Shown: positions 35,355 to 44,237, numbered from the stretch's first letter. The stretch is DNA of 64,000 nt from JAVBME01 sp031552765 (GCA_031552765.1 JAVBME010000023.1:1-64000); one strand, 5' to 3'. Notes: generated from the letters alone by a model not told the origin. Made by a program: numbers and translations.

Positions 35355-35963
35355 TTATTTTAAAAGTTGCCTTACTGCCCCCGCTAAATATTTTATGCCA
35401 AGGTCGGCTACTCCGCCTACCGCTTTGGAGTCCCAGGTAACTATACAGCAAGTGTTTGGTACCGGCCAGGGTATAAGTTTGGCAAAACCGGCCTGTTTTT
35501 CGATAAGTTCCCGCCACCATTCAGGGGGATGGACGCTGCAGTGGGCGTTAGTGCCGTCAGGCAATATTTCCTTGGCCTCCTTGTTTGATATGACAAAAAG
35601 GGCGTTGCCGCTTATAGATAGGATCTTTTTGATTACAGGTTCAAGGTCTTCGTTGGGGATGTGCTCGAGGACGTCGGTATTCAAGACCAAATCGGCTTTT
35701 TCTACTGGCAGGGAAGAAAGTTCTTTGATTGCCGGCTCATATTTATAAGCGGTCACTGATTCCGTATTGTCGGGGTCAAGGGCATCGCGCAGCATGAATA
35801 CGAGGTTGCTTTGGCCGCAGCCGTAGTCGAGGAGGCTTTTAGGAGAAATTTCCTGGACAAAAGGCATGAGTAGAAGAAAAAGATTCTGCGATGTATAGCC
35901 GTAGCGTTTTTCCTGATGTATCTTCCTGTATTGTGCAATCAAATCATCTCTAAGTAAAGGCAT
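35355..35963 (-). CDS. Class I SAM-dependent methyltransferase-like protein
   Basis: A 202-residue protein with the SAM-binding motif I LLDYGCGQSN (residues ~44-53) and a later VLNTDVLEHIPNEDL segment, the motif usual in UbiE/type-11 methyltransferases. The substrate is unknown. ATG 35963 has GGAGGG five bases upstream; four further codons are open above it. It is the first gene of a two-gene unit with the 251-residue unknown protein. Confidence 0.8.
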   Translation of the reverse strand: MPLLRDDLIAQYRKIHQEKRYGYTSQNLFLLLMPFVQEISPKSLLDYGCGQSNLVFMLRDALDPDNTESVTAYKYEPAIKELSSLPVEKADLVLNTDVLEHIPNEDLEPVIKKILSISGNALFVISNKEAKEILPDGTNAHCSVHPPEWWRELIEKQAGFAKLIPWPVPNTCCIVTWDSKAVGGVADLGIKYLAGAVRQLLK

Positions 35964-36043
35964 TATTCCCTCCAACAGTAATTAAATATTTTTTGTTATT
36001 ATATAACATTTTGCGCCGGCTGTCTTTGGTATAGCTTGCTAGC

Positions 36044-36083
36044 GCAAAAAAAGCAGTGCCGGGTATCCAGGCGCTGCTTTTTG
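36044..36083 (-). terminator. Intrinsic terminator
   Basis: AAAAAGCAGTGCC pairs with GGCGCTGCTTTTT (one G-U) around a 9-base loop. On the minus strand it follows the membrane-protein gene and is trailed by T8. Confidence 0.8.
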
Positions 36084-36105
36084 ATTGAGCATGAAAAATC
36101 ATATT

Positions 36106-37107
36106 TTACTGTATTTGCCCTTCCCCGTCTTTTATTTTTACCGCCACCGGCTGTAGCAATTTGACGGCTTTTTCCGGCATGGAATCGCCCGGAGGTACGC
36201 TAAAAGTAATCTTAGCCCTGTTATGGCCGGTGTTTTCATCTTTGATATACAGGACTATTTTTTCCATGAGGTGCAACGGAACACGGTAGGAAAAGCCTAT
36301 GTCATAAATATGGGAAAAACCGGCTTTAAAATATTCACTGGAGATAGGAAAAGGGTTTTGCGTATCACCCTCTTTGGTGAAAAAACGTAATTCTCCTTCA
36401 AATTTGAAGGGAAAGGCAAAAAATAGCCTGCCGTTGGCTTCAAACTGGCTAAAGTCATATACAGCTACAGCACTGTCGGTTTCACCGGGAAATTCTTTAA
36501 GCGGCGGAGGTGTTCTAGGCGGGTCAAACTCTATCGCGGTGCTGCCTTCCATCAGGTTGAGCGGCATATTTTCCGATACATAGGTATACTGGTTTTTTTC
36601 CGGTACGCTCAAAGGGTTTAAGAGAACGTCGGGGTCAGGGAAAGAGCTGATTCCCAAAGAAAAGTCTGTTACCAGGTCTTTGAATTTTGCGGAAAACTTT
36701 ATGAACAGCACTACTAGTATGAGCAGAATTACAGTAGCTAAAAGGTATTCAAAAAAATTTTTGCCGGAAAAAATGATCATCATACTTTCCAGCACCCAAA
36801 TGCCAAGCGCTATGTAGAGGAGTTTTTTCAGGTTTTGTATTAGGGAGACAGATTCGCTCTGTTCTTGTAAAAATAGTGTGTAGTTCTGTTTATATATATA
36901 ATAAGCGGCTTGCAGGCTGGCAAAACGTTCTGACATTTGCGGGTACGCAACATATGTATTGGAAATATTGGATAGTCGGGCGAATAATCCGGCCAGGTCT
37001 TTGCGTTTTAAACCGCTTTTATATTTTATATTGATGGAAACTATGCATATGCCGACAAATACTGCTGTGGCTATGCTAGATAGGAATGCTATAACATTGG
37101 TTATCAT
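36106..37107 (-). CDS. Membrane-anchored hypothetical protein, 333 residues
   Basis: Not recognised. It has one N-terminal membrane segment (ITNVIAFLSSIATAVFVGIC), a helical linker (about 25-90), two more segments near residues 95-145 (LYIALGIWVLESMMIIFSG; LLATVILLILVVLFIKF) and a soluble C-terminal region (about 160-333) rich in beta-like sequence with a PPRTPPPLKEFPGE linker. No enzyme motif is visible. ATG 37107 is preceded by GAGGGGC. Single gene divergent from the glutamine synthetase gene, with about 300 bases between them. Confidence 0.7.
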   Translation of the reverse strand: MITNVIAFLSSIATAVFVGICIVSINIKYKSGLKRKDLAGLFARLSNISNTYVAYPQMSERFASLQAAYYIYKQNYTLFLQEQSESVSLIQNLKKLLYIALGIWVLESMMIIFSGKNFFEYLLATVILLILVVLFIKFSAKFKDLVTDFSLGISSFPDPDVLLNPLSVPEKNQYTYVSENMPLNLMEGSTAIEFDPPRTPPPLKEFPGETDSAVAVYDFSQFEANGRLFFAFPFKFEGELRFFTKEGDTQNPFPISSEYFKAGFSHIYDIGFSYRVPLHLMEKIVLYIKDENTGHNRAKITFSVPPGDSMPEKAVKLLQPVAVKIKDGEGQIQ

Positions 37108-37273
37108 TGTATGCCCCTCATAATATTCAAAATAATACATATACTTAATTCGTTAAAAGCTTGAAAAATCCTGCAAAGGTTTTGTTTGCAAAAACAGGAG
37201 CGGTTACAATGCCCCTTGTTTTTTAGTGATGAAAAAATATACACAAAAAGAATGTTTTAAAAGAAAATTTTTA

Positions 37274-37302
37274 TAGACAAAAAACCTGATTTTTTATATA
37301 AT
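37274..37302 (+). promoter_or_regulatory. Promoter of the glutamine synthetase gene
   Basis: TAGACA (37274-37279) and TATAAT (37297-37302) with 17-base spacing. The predicted transcript starts near 37309, giving a leader of about 100 bases. Confidence 0.7.
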
Positions 37303-37314
37303 TTGTTATGTAAG

Positions 37315-37382
37315 CAAAAGCGTATAACATGCTTTTGTAAAAATAAGCTTTATACATTTTCGTATGTATAAAACTTATTTTT
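37315..37382 (+). promoter_or_regulatory. Two-hairpin leader, possible attenuator of glutamine synthetase
   Basis: Hairpin 1 is CAAAAGC (37315-37321) with GCTTTTG (37331-37337). Hairpin 2 has 16-base arms 37342-37357 and 37364-37379 with one mismatch, loop TTTCGT, and a T5 tract at 378-382, so it looks like an A+T-rich intrinsic terminator placed before the ribosome site. This could couple expression to nitrogen status. The loops do not fit the ANTAR target pattern (A at 1, G at 4). Confidence 0.45.
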
Positions 37383-37412
37383 GAATTTATATAATGGCAA
37401 GGAGTGGGTTTT

Positions 37413-39341
37413 ATGAAAAAAGAATCAGGCGTTGTTAAGATGGTTGCCCCGCTTTATGTCATTCCCGCTGACAGACACAGAAAGAAGGATGTTGTGGAAA
37501 TGCTCCAACAACATCCGGAAGTAAAGTTTGTCTCCTTTGTCGGTGTAGATTTTGCCGGCAACGACACCGATGAAAAAGTTCCTGTTGCGTTATTTATTGA
37601 AGAAATCGACGATATGCTGGACGGTATGGCTGCCCAGACGGATGGTTCGTCTGTCGTTCTGCCGGGTATTGCCAGCCTGAACAATGGCCGGGTGGACATG
37701 AAGCTGGATACGGCTGTAAATTGGTTTGTGGATTATAATTACGAACATTTTGACCAAAATACGGGCTGGTATGTAGGTACTCTACGCATCCCCGCTTTTC
37801 TCGTACATAATGAGCGGATGGTAGACTCGCGTTCTATCCTTACCAATGCATTAAAATACGTGGAAAAAGAGTTGCTGCAACTACTGAAAAAGCATCCTGT
37901 TATTGACGGCTTGCCTATAGACGGCAAGGATGTGGAAAAGATAAGTTTTACCTGCGCTACGGAGTTGGAGTTTTGGGTGAAAACTCCGGCTGAAGAGGCG
38001 ATAGTGGAGGAGCTTTCTACCTCTCAGGTCATGCAGGAGCAGTACTGGCAAAGGGTACGCGGCAATGTGCGTACTGCCCTCGAAGAAGCGATTTCCGCTC
38101 TGGAGCTTTACGGCCTCGGGCCGGAAATGGGCCATAAGGAAGTGGGCGGCGTAAAGGCGCGTATAGACGGCAGCGGCCATCTCAGCCACGTTATGGAACA
38201 GCTCGAGATAGACTGGCGGTATGCCGAAGGCATACAAACAGCAGACAATGAAATGCTGGCGCGCATAGTTATAAAAGAAATTTTCCGTATGAACGGGCTG
38301 GAAGTTACTTTCCAGGCCAAACCCATCATCGGCGTCGCCGGTAATGGTGAACATACGCACGTAGGCCTTGCCGCCAAACTTAAATCCGGCAAAACTGTAA
38401 ACCTTTTTTCACCGTCCGATATGAAAAAAGAGTTTTTGAGCGCTCTTGGTTATGGCGCTATTATGGGGCTTTTGAAAAACTACGAAGCTTTAAACCCCAT
38501 TATTTCGGCTACCAATGACTCTCTAAACCGCCTGAAACCGGGTTTTGAAGCTCCGGTATGTATCGTTACTTCGCTCGGCCACACGCCGGAGGTGCCTTCG
38601 CGCAACAGAACTATCCTCGTCGGTTTGGTGCGCGATATCGACAACCCGCGGGCGACAAGGTTCGAAGTGCGCTCGCCCAACCCTTTTACCAATACCTACC
38701 TTGCTTTGGCCGCTTTTTACCTGACCATGCTGGACGGCATCAAGGCCGCGGTGGAATCCGGCAAGAGCCTGAAAGAACTTAACGCCGAACTGTCTAAAAA
38801 GAGCGGTGAAAAGGGCTTTTATCTCGAAAAAGACCGTGAATACAGAAGCGAGGAAGATGTATTTGAACACTTCACAGAAAAAGAACGCGACCTTCTGTTT
38901 GGCCGCCATCCGGCAACAGTGTGGGAAAACCTGCAAAACTTCAAAATGCATCCGGAAAAGGTCGCCGTATTGACTAAGGGCGGTTTTGCCCAGGAATTTA
39001 TCGACGGCTTTGCCCAAGGCTCCTTGCTTCGCTGGAAAACTGAGCTTGTAAATAAAATATTGCCGGAATATACCGATCTGGTAACTTCCATGAAGTGTTT
39101 ACATGAAGAAGCGCCAGATATGGCCACAGATATTGATGAGGAATTGTGGGCTAAGATAAAGGCCGCACGCATCAAACTTTGTAAAGACGCTAAAAAACAA
39201 GTCTCACTGTTTAGCCAGATACGCAAGGCCCTAGAAAAAGAAGACTACGCAAACGCCTCTAAACTTCAGCAGGAGGCGCAAAAAGCGGTAGACGAATTAA
39301 AACAGCTTTATATAGAATATAAGCGTAATATAATAGACTAA
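37413..39341 (+). CDS. glnA: Glutamine synthetase, long-form (about 640 residues)
   Basis: Makes glutamine from glutamate, ammonia and ATP. The 642-residue chain is far longer than the ~445-470 of GlnA types I/II. Catalytic-domain motifs are present: TCATELEFWV, GNGEHTHVGLAAK (the NGxGxHxH-like metal site), the ATP region NRLKPGFEAPVCI and EVRSPNPFTNTYLALAAF. An N-terminal extension precedes, and a C-terminal helical tail (about 560-642, rich in K/E) follows. ATG 37413 has AAGGAG upstream; a GTG three codons earlier overlaps the site. It stands alone behind a structured leader. Confidence 0.88.
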   Translation: MKKESGVVKMVAPLYVIPADRHRKKDVVEMLQQHPEVKFVSFVGVDFAGNDTDEKVPVALFIEEIDDMLDGMAAQTDGSSVVLPGIASLNNGRVDMKLDTAVNWFVDYNYEHFDQNTGWYVGTLRIPAFLVHNERMVDSRSILTNALKYVEKELLQLLKKHPVIDGLPIDGKDVEKISFTCATELEFWVKTPAEEAIVEELSTSQVMQEQYWQRVRGNVRTALEEAISALELYGLGPEMGHKEVGGVKARIDGSGHLSHVMEQLEIDWRYAEGIQTADNEMLARIVIKEIFRMNGLEVTFQAKPIIGVAGNGEHTHVGLAAKLKSGKTVNLFSPSDMKKEFLSALGYGAIMGLLKNYEALNPIISATNDSLNRLKPGFEAPVCIVTSLGHTPEVPSRNRTILVGLVRDIDNPRATRFEVRSPNPFTNTYLALAAFYLTMLDGIKAAVESGKSLKELNAELSKKSGEKGFYLEKDREYRSEEDVFEHFTEKERDLLFGRHPATVWENLQNFKMHPEKVAVLTKGGFAQEFIDGFAQGSLLRWKTELVNKILPEYTDLVTSMKCLHEEAPDMATDIDEELWAKIKAARIKLCKDAKKQVSLFSQIRKALEKEDYANASKLQQEAQKAVDELKQLYIEYKRNIID

Positions 39342-39370
39342 AGTTATTTTTTGAGTAGGCTTTGTTGACA

Positions 39371-39420
39371 AAAAACGAGTAAAAACTTCTCCAAACAAAG
39401 AAGTTTTTACTCGTTTCTTT
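39371..39420 (+). terminator. Terminator after glutamine synthetase
   Basis: AAACGAGTAAAAACTTC (39373-39389) pairs with GAAGTTTTTACTCGTTT (39400-39416) around a 10-base loop, followed by CTTTA. Confidence 0.8.
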
Positions 39421-39471
39421 AGATAAGGTTACAAAAAAGACGAATTTTTTGCTAAAATAGCAAATTTTCTC

Positions 39472-39500
39472 TTGGATAATTAAAAGAAAAATGTTAGAAT
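39472..39500 (+). promoter_or_regulatory. Promoter of the SLH porin gene
   Basis: TTGGAT (39472-39477) and TAGAAT (39495-39500), spacing 17. Leader of about 70 bases, ending in GGGAGGG before the ATG. Confidence 0.6.
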
Positions 39501-39578
39501 TAAAAAAGCTATAAGGTAACAGGCCTGAAAAACGGGCGGCTGTTGTTGTAGCAAATAATTTATTTGGGAGGGAACTGA

Positions 39579-40898
39579 ATGAGAAAATCCTTAGTACTCA
39601 CCTTGGCACTCATTTTTGTACTGGGTATCGCTTCGACCGCTCTGGCGGCCAACCCGTTTACCGACGTACCGGCTAACCACTGGGCTTACGCCTCGGTAGC
39701 CAAGCTTGCCCAGGCCGGCATTATTGACGGTTATGGCGACGGCACTTTTGTAGGCAGCAACACTATGACCCGTTATGAAATGGCGCAAATAGTGGCCAAA
39801 GCCATGGCGCGCAGCGACAAAGCCGACGCCGCCATGAAAACCCAGATCGAAAAATTGGCGGCGGAATTTGCCGACGAACTGGACAGCCTTGGCGTCCGCG
39901 TCGCCAAACTGGAAAAAAATGCCGACAATGTGAAAATCACCGGTGAAGCTCGTTTTATGTATCAGGATTTAAATAGTGATGCAGTAGGTAATGGCGACGA
40001 TTCTTTGTTGCGTACCCGTTTGTGGCTGACCGGCCAGGTCAACGACCGCTGGAGCTATAGCGGCATGATCGAGCAATTTGCTGACCTGAGGACCAACAGC
40101 AACAGTGATACATCCACCAGACTGCGCCGCGCCTGGGTAGAGGGCAAAATAGGCGATGTCAATGTAACAGCCGGCGCCTTCAACTACTATACCGTAAACG
40201 GCGTTGTCATGGACAACGACATGGACGGTTTGGTACTCAACTACAGCAAAAACAAATGGAATATAGACCTGTTCTATGGCCGTCCGAGCTATGGCAATGG
40301 TGTATTAGGTGTTCTGGCAACTGGTGTTCCCGGTATCGATTATGACAAAGGCGGCCTTAATGCGGATGGAAAAGTACGTATGTTTGGCGCTGTTCTCGGT
40401 TATGAATTCAGCAAGAAATTCAGCATGCAGGGCGCCTATTACAACCTTGACGGTGTAGGCGGCGGTTCCGACCCGATGAACATTGGCAACCTGAATATTT
40501 TTGAAATCAACGCTAACTACAAATTCAGCGACAAATGGAATATTTGGGCGGAATACATCCGCGCTGATGATCCGGGCGATGAAGGCTATGGCCAAAACGG
40601 CTGGGGCGCCCGTGTGGATTACGGCGATGTACAACGCGACAAACCCGGCAGCTGGGGCCTGAGGGCTGGTTACTATGATGTGCCGGCAGCCGGCAGCATA
40701 GCTACCACTTTTGACCTGTGGACTTCCGCTTACGGCCTCGGCTTTAAAGGTTATCAACTGGGCGCTACTGTGGTAGTGGCAAAAAATATCGACCTTAACT
40801 TTGACTACTATGCCTTCGATAGCAAGGAAAATATCCCGAGGACCAGCGATAAGTTCAAAGAAAAAATGTATTACACTTATGTAAACTTCTACTTCTAA
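39579..40898 (+). CDS. SLH-domain outer-membrane porin (OmpM-like)
   Basis: A 439-residue protein with a signal peptide (cleavage near ALAANPF), one S-layer homology domain (about 24-80: FTDVPANHWAYASVAKLAQA, then GIIDGYGDGTF and TRYEMAQIVAKAM), a short coiled coil (about 85-115) and a beta-barrel of alternating strands ending in YTYVNFYF with C-terminal phenylalanine. In Negativicutes such porins tether the outer membrane to pyruvylated or polyamine-modified peptidoglycan through SLH. This is the clearest sign that the organism is a diderm Firmicute. Strong GGGAGGG ribosome site; probably highly expressed. Confidence 0.93.
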   Translation: MRKSLVLTLALIFVLGIASTALAANPFTDVPANHWAYASVAKLAQAGIIDGYGDGTFVGSNTMTRYEMAQIVAKAMARSDKADAAMKTQIEKLAAEFADELDSLGVRVAKLEKNADNVKITGEARFMYQDLNSDAVGNGDDSLLRTRLWLTGQVNDRWSYSGMIEQFADLRTNSNSDTSTRLRRAWVEGKIGDVNVTAGAFNYYTVNGVVMDNDMDGLVLNYSKNKWNIDLFYGRPSYGNGVLGVLATGVPGIDYDKGGLNADGKVRMFGAVLGYEFSKKFSMQGAYYNLDGVGGGSDPMNIGNLNIFEINANYKFSDKWNIWAEYIRADDPGDEGYGQNGWGARVDYGDVQRDKPGSWGLRAGYYDVPAAGSIATTFDLWTSAYGLGFKGYQLGATVVVAKNIDLNFDYYAFDSKENIPRTSDKFKEKMYYTYVNFYF

Positions 40899-40900
40899 GA

Positions 40901-40944
40901 AATGCAATAAAAAAAGAGCCGCAAGGCTCTTTTTTTATTGCATT
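40901..40944. terminator. Strong bidirectional terminator, 20-bp perfect stem
   Basis: Positions 40901-40920 and 40925-40944 are perfect reverse complements around GCAA: core AAAGAGCC/GGCTCTTT with A7/T7 and an outer AATGCAAT/ATTGCATT. Serves both the porin and the convergent HD-GYP gene. Confidence 0.95.
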
Positions 40945-40967
40945 ATTTACTTGATTTACTTGCCGGT

Positions 40968-42545
40968 TTATTTATTGGCCAAGCGGTCGAGCTGTTCTTG
41001 CAGGTCGGTGATCTGTTTGCTCATGACCGGGTCGTCTTGGAATTCTTCCTCGAGCAGCATGGAGAGCATATGTCCTATCGCGTAGAAGTCTTTTTCCCGC
41101 TCTTTGGCCAGTGTACGTTCAGCCGTGCGGTCAATGATTATTTCCACTACATATTCGGCATCTCCGTTCTGGTTGGGGAGAGGCATGGCGAACATATCAA
41201 AAAACTTAAGGCCGTTTCTGGTCAGTTGCTCTATTTGCTGTGTTTCGACGACCTTGCTGGCAATACTTTTTGACACTGCGCAGTTGGGGCAGGGGGCGCC
41301 GAGGTCAGCGAGATCGTAGCATTTTTTGTCGAGGATTTCTTCCATTGACATTCCCATATATTGCAGGAAGTAGTCATTGGCAAAAACACAGTTAAATTTT
41401 CTGTCCATGACGATATAACCGACAGGCGTTTGCTGGAATATTTCGTTTAACATTTGTTCTTGCGAAATATTTTCCCGATAGCTTGGCGCACCAGCCATGG
41501 ATATCGCTTTTTTGTCTTCTTTTTCGTGCAATTCCCGTATTATGGCATTACCGGTAGCTGCTATATTGGGAACAGGCAGGCCTATTTTTTCGTCCCAGGA
41601 CATACTGAGAAAAACATCGACTACTTTGGGGTCGAACTGGCTGCCGCTACAGCGCTTTATTTCATCTATCGCCGTCTGGTGGCTAAGCGCTTTTCGGTAA
41701 GAGCGTGTGGAAGTCATAGCTTCATAAGTATCGGCAATAGCTACGATGCGGGCGCCGAGGGAAATCTCTTCCCCTGCCAACCGGTCGGGATAGCCAAAGC
41801 CGTCGAAACGCTCGTGGTGATGGCGTACGATATGCTTGACCTTATCAAAGCCTGACAGATCGGAAATCATATAGTGAGCGTTGGCGGGATGTTTTTTGAT
41901 CGCTTCAAACTCTTCGTTGCTCAGCCGGTCAGGCTTGTTTATGATGCTGTCCGGTATGCGCACTTTGCCGATATCGTGCAAAGCTGCGGCTATGCTGATG
42001 TCAAATATATCGTCTTCGCTAAGGCCCATAGATTGGGCGATACGGACGCTGATATCCGCAACATTTTTAGAATGAGTGGCAGTATAGCCGTCTTTTGTCT
42101 CCAGCAGCGCGCCCATCATGCGGAACATTTCTTTAAAATCGGCTTCTTTTCTTTCCAGGCCGAGCAGCTCTTCCGTGCGGTTGATCATTATCTCGAGGAT
42201 GTATTCAGGCTCGGTCGAGTTATTGCTAAAAAGAGGTATGGCATAATCGTCGATAAAACGCACAGCGCCATTAGGCAAAAAATCTTTCCTGGTCAGGGCG
42301 CATTTTTGCCCTGTGGCCAAAGCGCGCTCTACAGCGCAATTGGCGCATTTTTTTCCGGCATTGGAAAGGTTGTAACATATTTCGCCCAAAGTATCGTCTT
42401 TGTTGAGCTGCCTTAGTTTAAGAAAATAATCGTTTATGTAATGTATACGGTAGTTTTTATCCAAAATAATGTAAGCCACGGGCGTATTTTCTACCAGCAG
42501 CTTTATTAGTTGGCTTTTGGATATTTTGTTAAATATGTCTTCCAC
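40968..42545 (-). CDS. PAS-HD-GYP-PAS protein, putative c-di-GMP phosphodiesterase
   Basis: A 525-residue protein. A PAS domain (about 10-105) is followed by HD-GYP (about 140-325): HDIGKVRIPD, KKHPANAHYM, HHHERFDGFGYPDRL, IADTYEAMTS, all metal and GYP motifs intact. A second PAS (about 365-465) and a C-terminal helix end it. Each PAS has a CYxL-x(6-7)-CxxCAV(x) pattern (CYNLSNAGKKCANCAVERAL; CYDLADLGAPCPNCAVSKSI), suggesting a bound metal or redox sensing. The start is GTG 42545 after GAGGAG; the frame stays open eight codons further up. Opposes the GGDEF proteins. Confidence 0.9.
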   Translation of the reverse strand: MEDIFNKISKSQLIKLLVENTPVAYIILDKNYRIHYINDYFLKLRQLNKDDTLGEICYNLSNAGKKCANCAVERALATGQKCALTRKDFLPNGAVRFIDDYAIPLFSNNSTEPEYILEIMINRTEELLGLERKEADFKEMFRMMGALLETKDGYTATHSKNVADISVRIAQSMGLSEDDIFDISIAAALHDIGKVRIPDSIINKPDRLSNEEFEAIKKHPANAHYMISDLSGFDKVKHIVRHHHERFDGFGYPDRLAGEEISLGARIVAIADTYEAMTSTRSYRKALSHQTAIDEIKRCSGSQFDPKVVDVFLSMSWDEKIGLPVPNIAATGNAIIRELHEKEDKKAISMAGAPSYRENISQEQMLNEIFQQTPVGYIVMDRKFNCVFANDYFLQYMGMSMEEILDKKCYDLADLGAPCPNCAVSKSIASKVVETQQIEQLTRNGLKFFDMFAMPLPNQNGDAEYVVEIIIDRTAERTLAKEREKDFYAIGHMLSMLLEEEFQDDPVMSKQITDLQEQLDRLANK

Positions 42546-42635
42546 GGTATTCTCCTCAAAGTAACACATTTATTTTTACAAAAAATAAAACTTCCCCACT
42601 ATATTTATCGTAAAAATTTCAGGCAATATTAACTT

Positions 42636-43481
42636 TTAATAACAATCCCAATTATAAAGAACATTAGAAAAATCAAGTTTTTTTAGATCATCCGGTTTGA
42701 TGAAAAAGTTTGCCACCCCGCAATCGCCCCAAATGATATCATAATTGCCGCCGTCACAGTTGTCGCTGTCTATTTGCAACAAAAGTACGGAATGCTCCTT
42801 CCATGTGTCGCCATAACTGCGCGGGTCTTCTTGGGTAAAGAACGGATATCCGCCTACACGGTGGCCGGAGGACATCAATTCGTCGTCTATGTGTTCGCCG
42901 CTGTCGTCGTCAAGGTCCCACAAACTTTTCGCCTCAATAGGCATATGTTTTTTATATATAGCCATAAAATTTTTGTCAAATCGGAAGTCGGAAGGCGGCA
43001 TGGGATTTTTCTCCAAATTGGCGGCGAGGGAAAATTCACCTTTAAAAGGAAAATAACTTTCGTCGTCTTCTATTTGCTCCGGCGGTTGCCCGAGTTGAGA
43101 TTGGTCGCTTAATATATCTTTATGGTATATTAAGCGGAAAGTTTTTTGTGCCGTAGGATGGTCGAAATCAAGCCCAAACAGGTCGTCGGCTGCTATATAA
43201 AACTGTAAGATGCCCTGCTGCGGAAAATCCGGCAACTTAGGCAGTTCGGCAAAATTCAACTGGGCGAGAAAGCGTAAAGGTTCATGCTGTTTGTCAGCTA
43301 GGTTTAAAGGCCACTGAAAACCTGGCGGCAGGTAAGGCGCGCCGCCTAACTTGCTGGCAAATACGCCGGCCGGTTTTTTTTGTGGAGTCAAAACAATTGA
43401 GGGAAGGTTGGTCGCATTTTTATGTTCATCAATTATTTTATTTAATGCTGCAATATTTGTCGGTTGATTTTTTTCAGTCAT
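42636..43481 (-). CDS. YwqG-family (DUF1963) protein
   Basis: A 281-residue cytoplasmic protein with family hallmarks: SKLGGAPYLPPGFQWPL near residue 45, FLAQLNFAELP near 75, LQFYIAADD near 95, GYPFFTQEDPR and LLLQIDSDN near 235, ending IWGDCGVANFFIKPDDLKKL. Function of DUF1963 proteins is not established. ATG 43481 has GGAGG seven bases upstream; a longer frame reaches 43691 but crosses the neighbouring terminator. Single gene. Confidence 0.88.
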   Translation of the reverse strand: MTEKNQPTNIAALNKIIDEHKNATNLPSIVLTPQKKPAGVFASKLGGAPYLPPGFQWPLNLADKQHEPLRFLAQLNFAELPKLPDFPQQGILQFYIAADDLFGLDFDHPTAQKTFRLIYHKDILSDQSQLGQPPEQIEDDESYFPFKGEFSLAANLEKNPMPPSDFRFDKNFMAIYKKHMPIEAKSLWDLDDDSGEHIDDELMSSGHRVGGYPFFTQEDPRSYGDTWKEHSVLLLQIDSDNCDGGNYDIIWGDCGVANFFIKPDDLKKLDFSNVLYNWDCY

Positions 43482-43554
43482 GATGGAACCTCCGTTGGAC
43501 TTCGTTATATATACATTAGCAGAAAATATGCCTGTCTGCAAATAAAAGAAAAAG

Positions 43555-43584
43555 AAAAAAGTGCGCTTGATAGCGCACTTTTTT
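43555..43584 (-). terminator. Intrinsic terminator of the DUF2680-like gene
   Basis: AAAAAAGTGCGC (43555-43566) pairs with GCGCACTTTTTT (43573-43584) around TTGATA. Confidence 0.9.
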
Positions 43585-43590
43585 GTGTAA

Positions 43591-44124
43591 CTATACCCTT
43601 TGATGTTTTGAGCCGTCACCGTAGCCCCAGTGTCCATCACCGTAGCCCCAGTGTCCGCCACCATGCCGCGGGCCAAAGCCGCCTTTTTCAATCCTTTCGA
43701 TCATGCGGTCGCCTTGTTCTTTAGTGAGGCTGCCGTTGGCAACGGAATCTTTTATATGTTGTATTTTAAGCTCTTTCATTTTTTCCTGGTAGTTTTTCAT
43801 GGCCGCGCGTTCTTGTTCGCTGCGTTCGGGTCTTTTGAAATCATTAGCCTTGATTTTTTCCAAACGGTCATTCATGATGAGAATATGAGCGTCCGCCACA
43901 TCTTTTTTCATGCGCCCGGCGGCAACTTCATCTTTAAGAAATTCAGCGCGCAGAGAGTTCTTTTTTGCCATGTAGCTCAGAAAGTCATTTTTTTGCTGTT
44001 GGGTCCATTCTTTTTTCGGGCCTTCGCCGCGGGGGCCTTTATGCCAACCATCATTGGCGGCAAAGCCTACCGCCGTAAAACATACTAATAACAAACCTGC
44101 CAATAGAGCTGTCCATTTTTTCAT
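43591..44124 (-). CDS. Exported DUF2680-like protein with His/Gly-rich tail
   Basis: A 177-residue protein: signal peptide MKKWTALLAGLLLVCFTAVG with cleavage near GFAAND, then charged helices repeating an L-K-x-x-V-A-x-G-x-[LM]-[TK]-K-[ED] pattern (FLKDEVAAGRMKKDVADAH; HIKDSVANGSLTKEQGDRM), typical of DUF2680/YckD proteins. The tail is histidine- and glycine-rich with an exact HWGYGDG duplication, which might bind metal. AAGGAG supports the start. Function unknown. Confidence 0.75.
   Translation of the reverse strand: MKKWTALLAGLLLVCFTAVGFAANDGWHKGPRGEGPKKEWTQQQKNDFLSYMAKKNSLRAEFLKDEVAAGRMKKDVADAHILIMNDRLEKIKANDFKRPERSEQERAAMKNYQEKMKELKIQHIKDSVANGSLTKEQGDRMIERIEKGGFGPRHGGGHWGYGDGHWGYGDGSKHQRV
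43618..43659. repeat. 21-bp tandem duplication inside the DUF2680-like gene
   Basis: ACCGTAGCCCCAGTGTCCRYC-type unit at 43618-43638 and again at 43639-43659, differing only in the last bases; it encodes the doubled HWGYGDG motif in frame. Confidence 0.85.
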
Positions 44125-44237
44125 TATTTACCACTCCTTGTTTTTTGGTGTATTGTTTAACTATTTTAACTATAAAACAAATTTTTGACCAAAAAAGGGC
44201 GGTATTGTGAACTATTTGTGAAACCGGGAAATATTAT

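Noticed and set aside
37315..37382. ANTAR antiterminator target before glutamine synthetase
   Set aside because: The two loops do not have A at position 1 and G at position 4 of a hexaloop, so the known ANTAR recognition pattern is not met.
43482..43691. N-terminal extension of the YwqG protein
   Set aside because: The open frame continues 70 codons upstream but crosses the neighbouring gene's terminator and encodes repeats from the opposite-frame tandem duplication; a strong ribosome site marks 43481 as the start.
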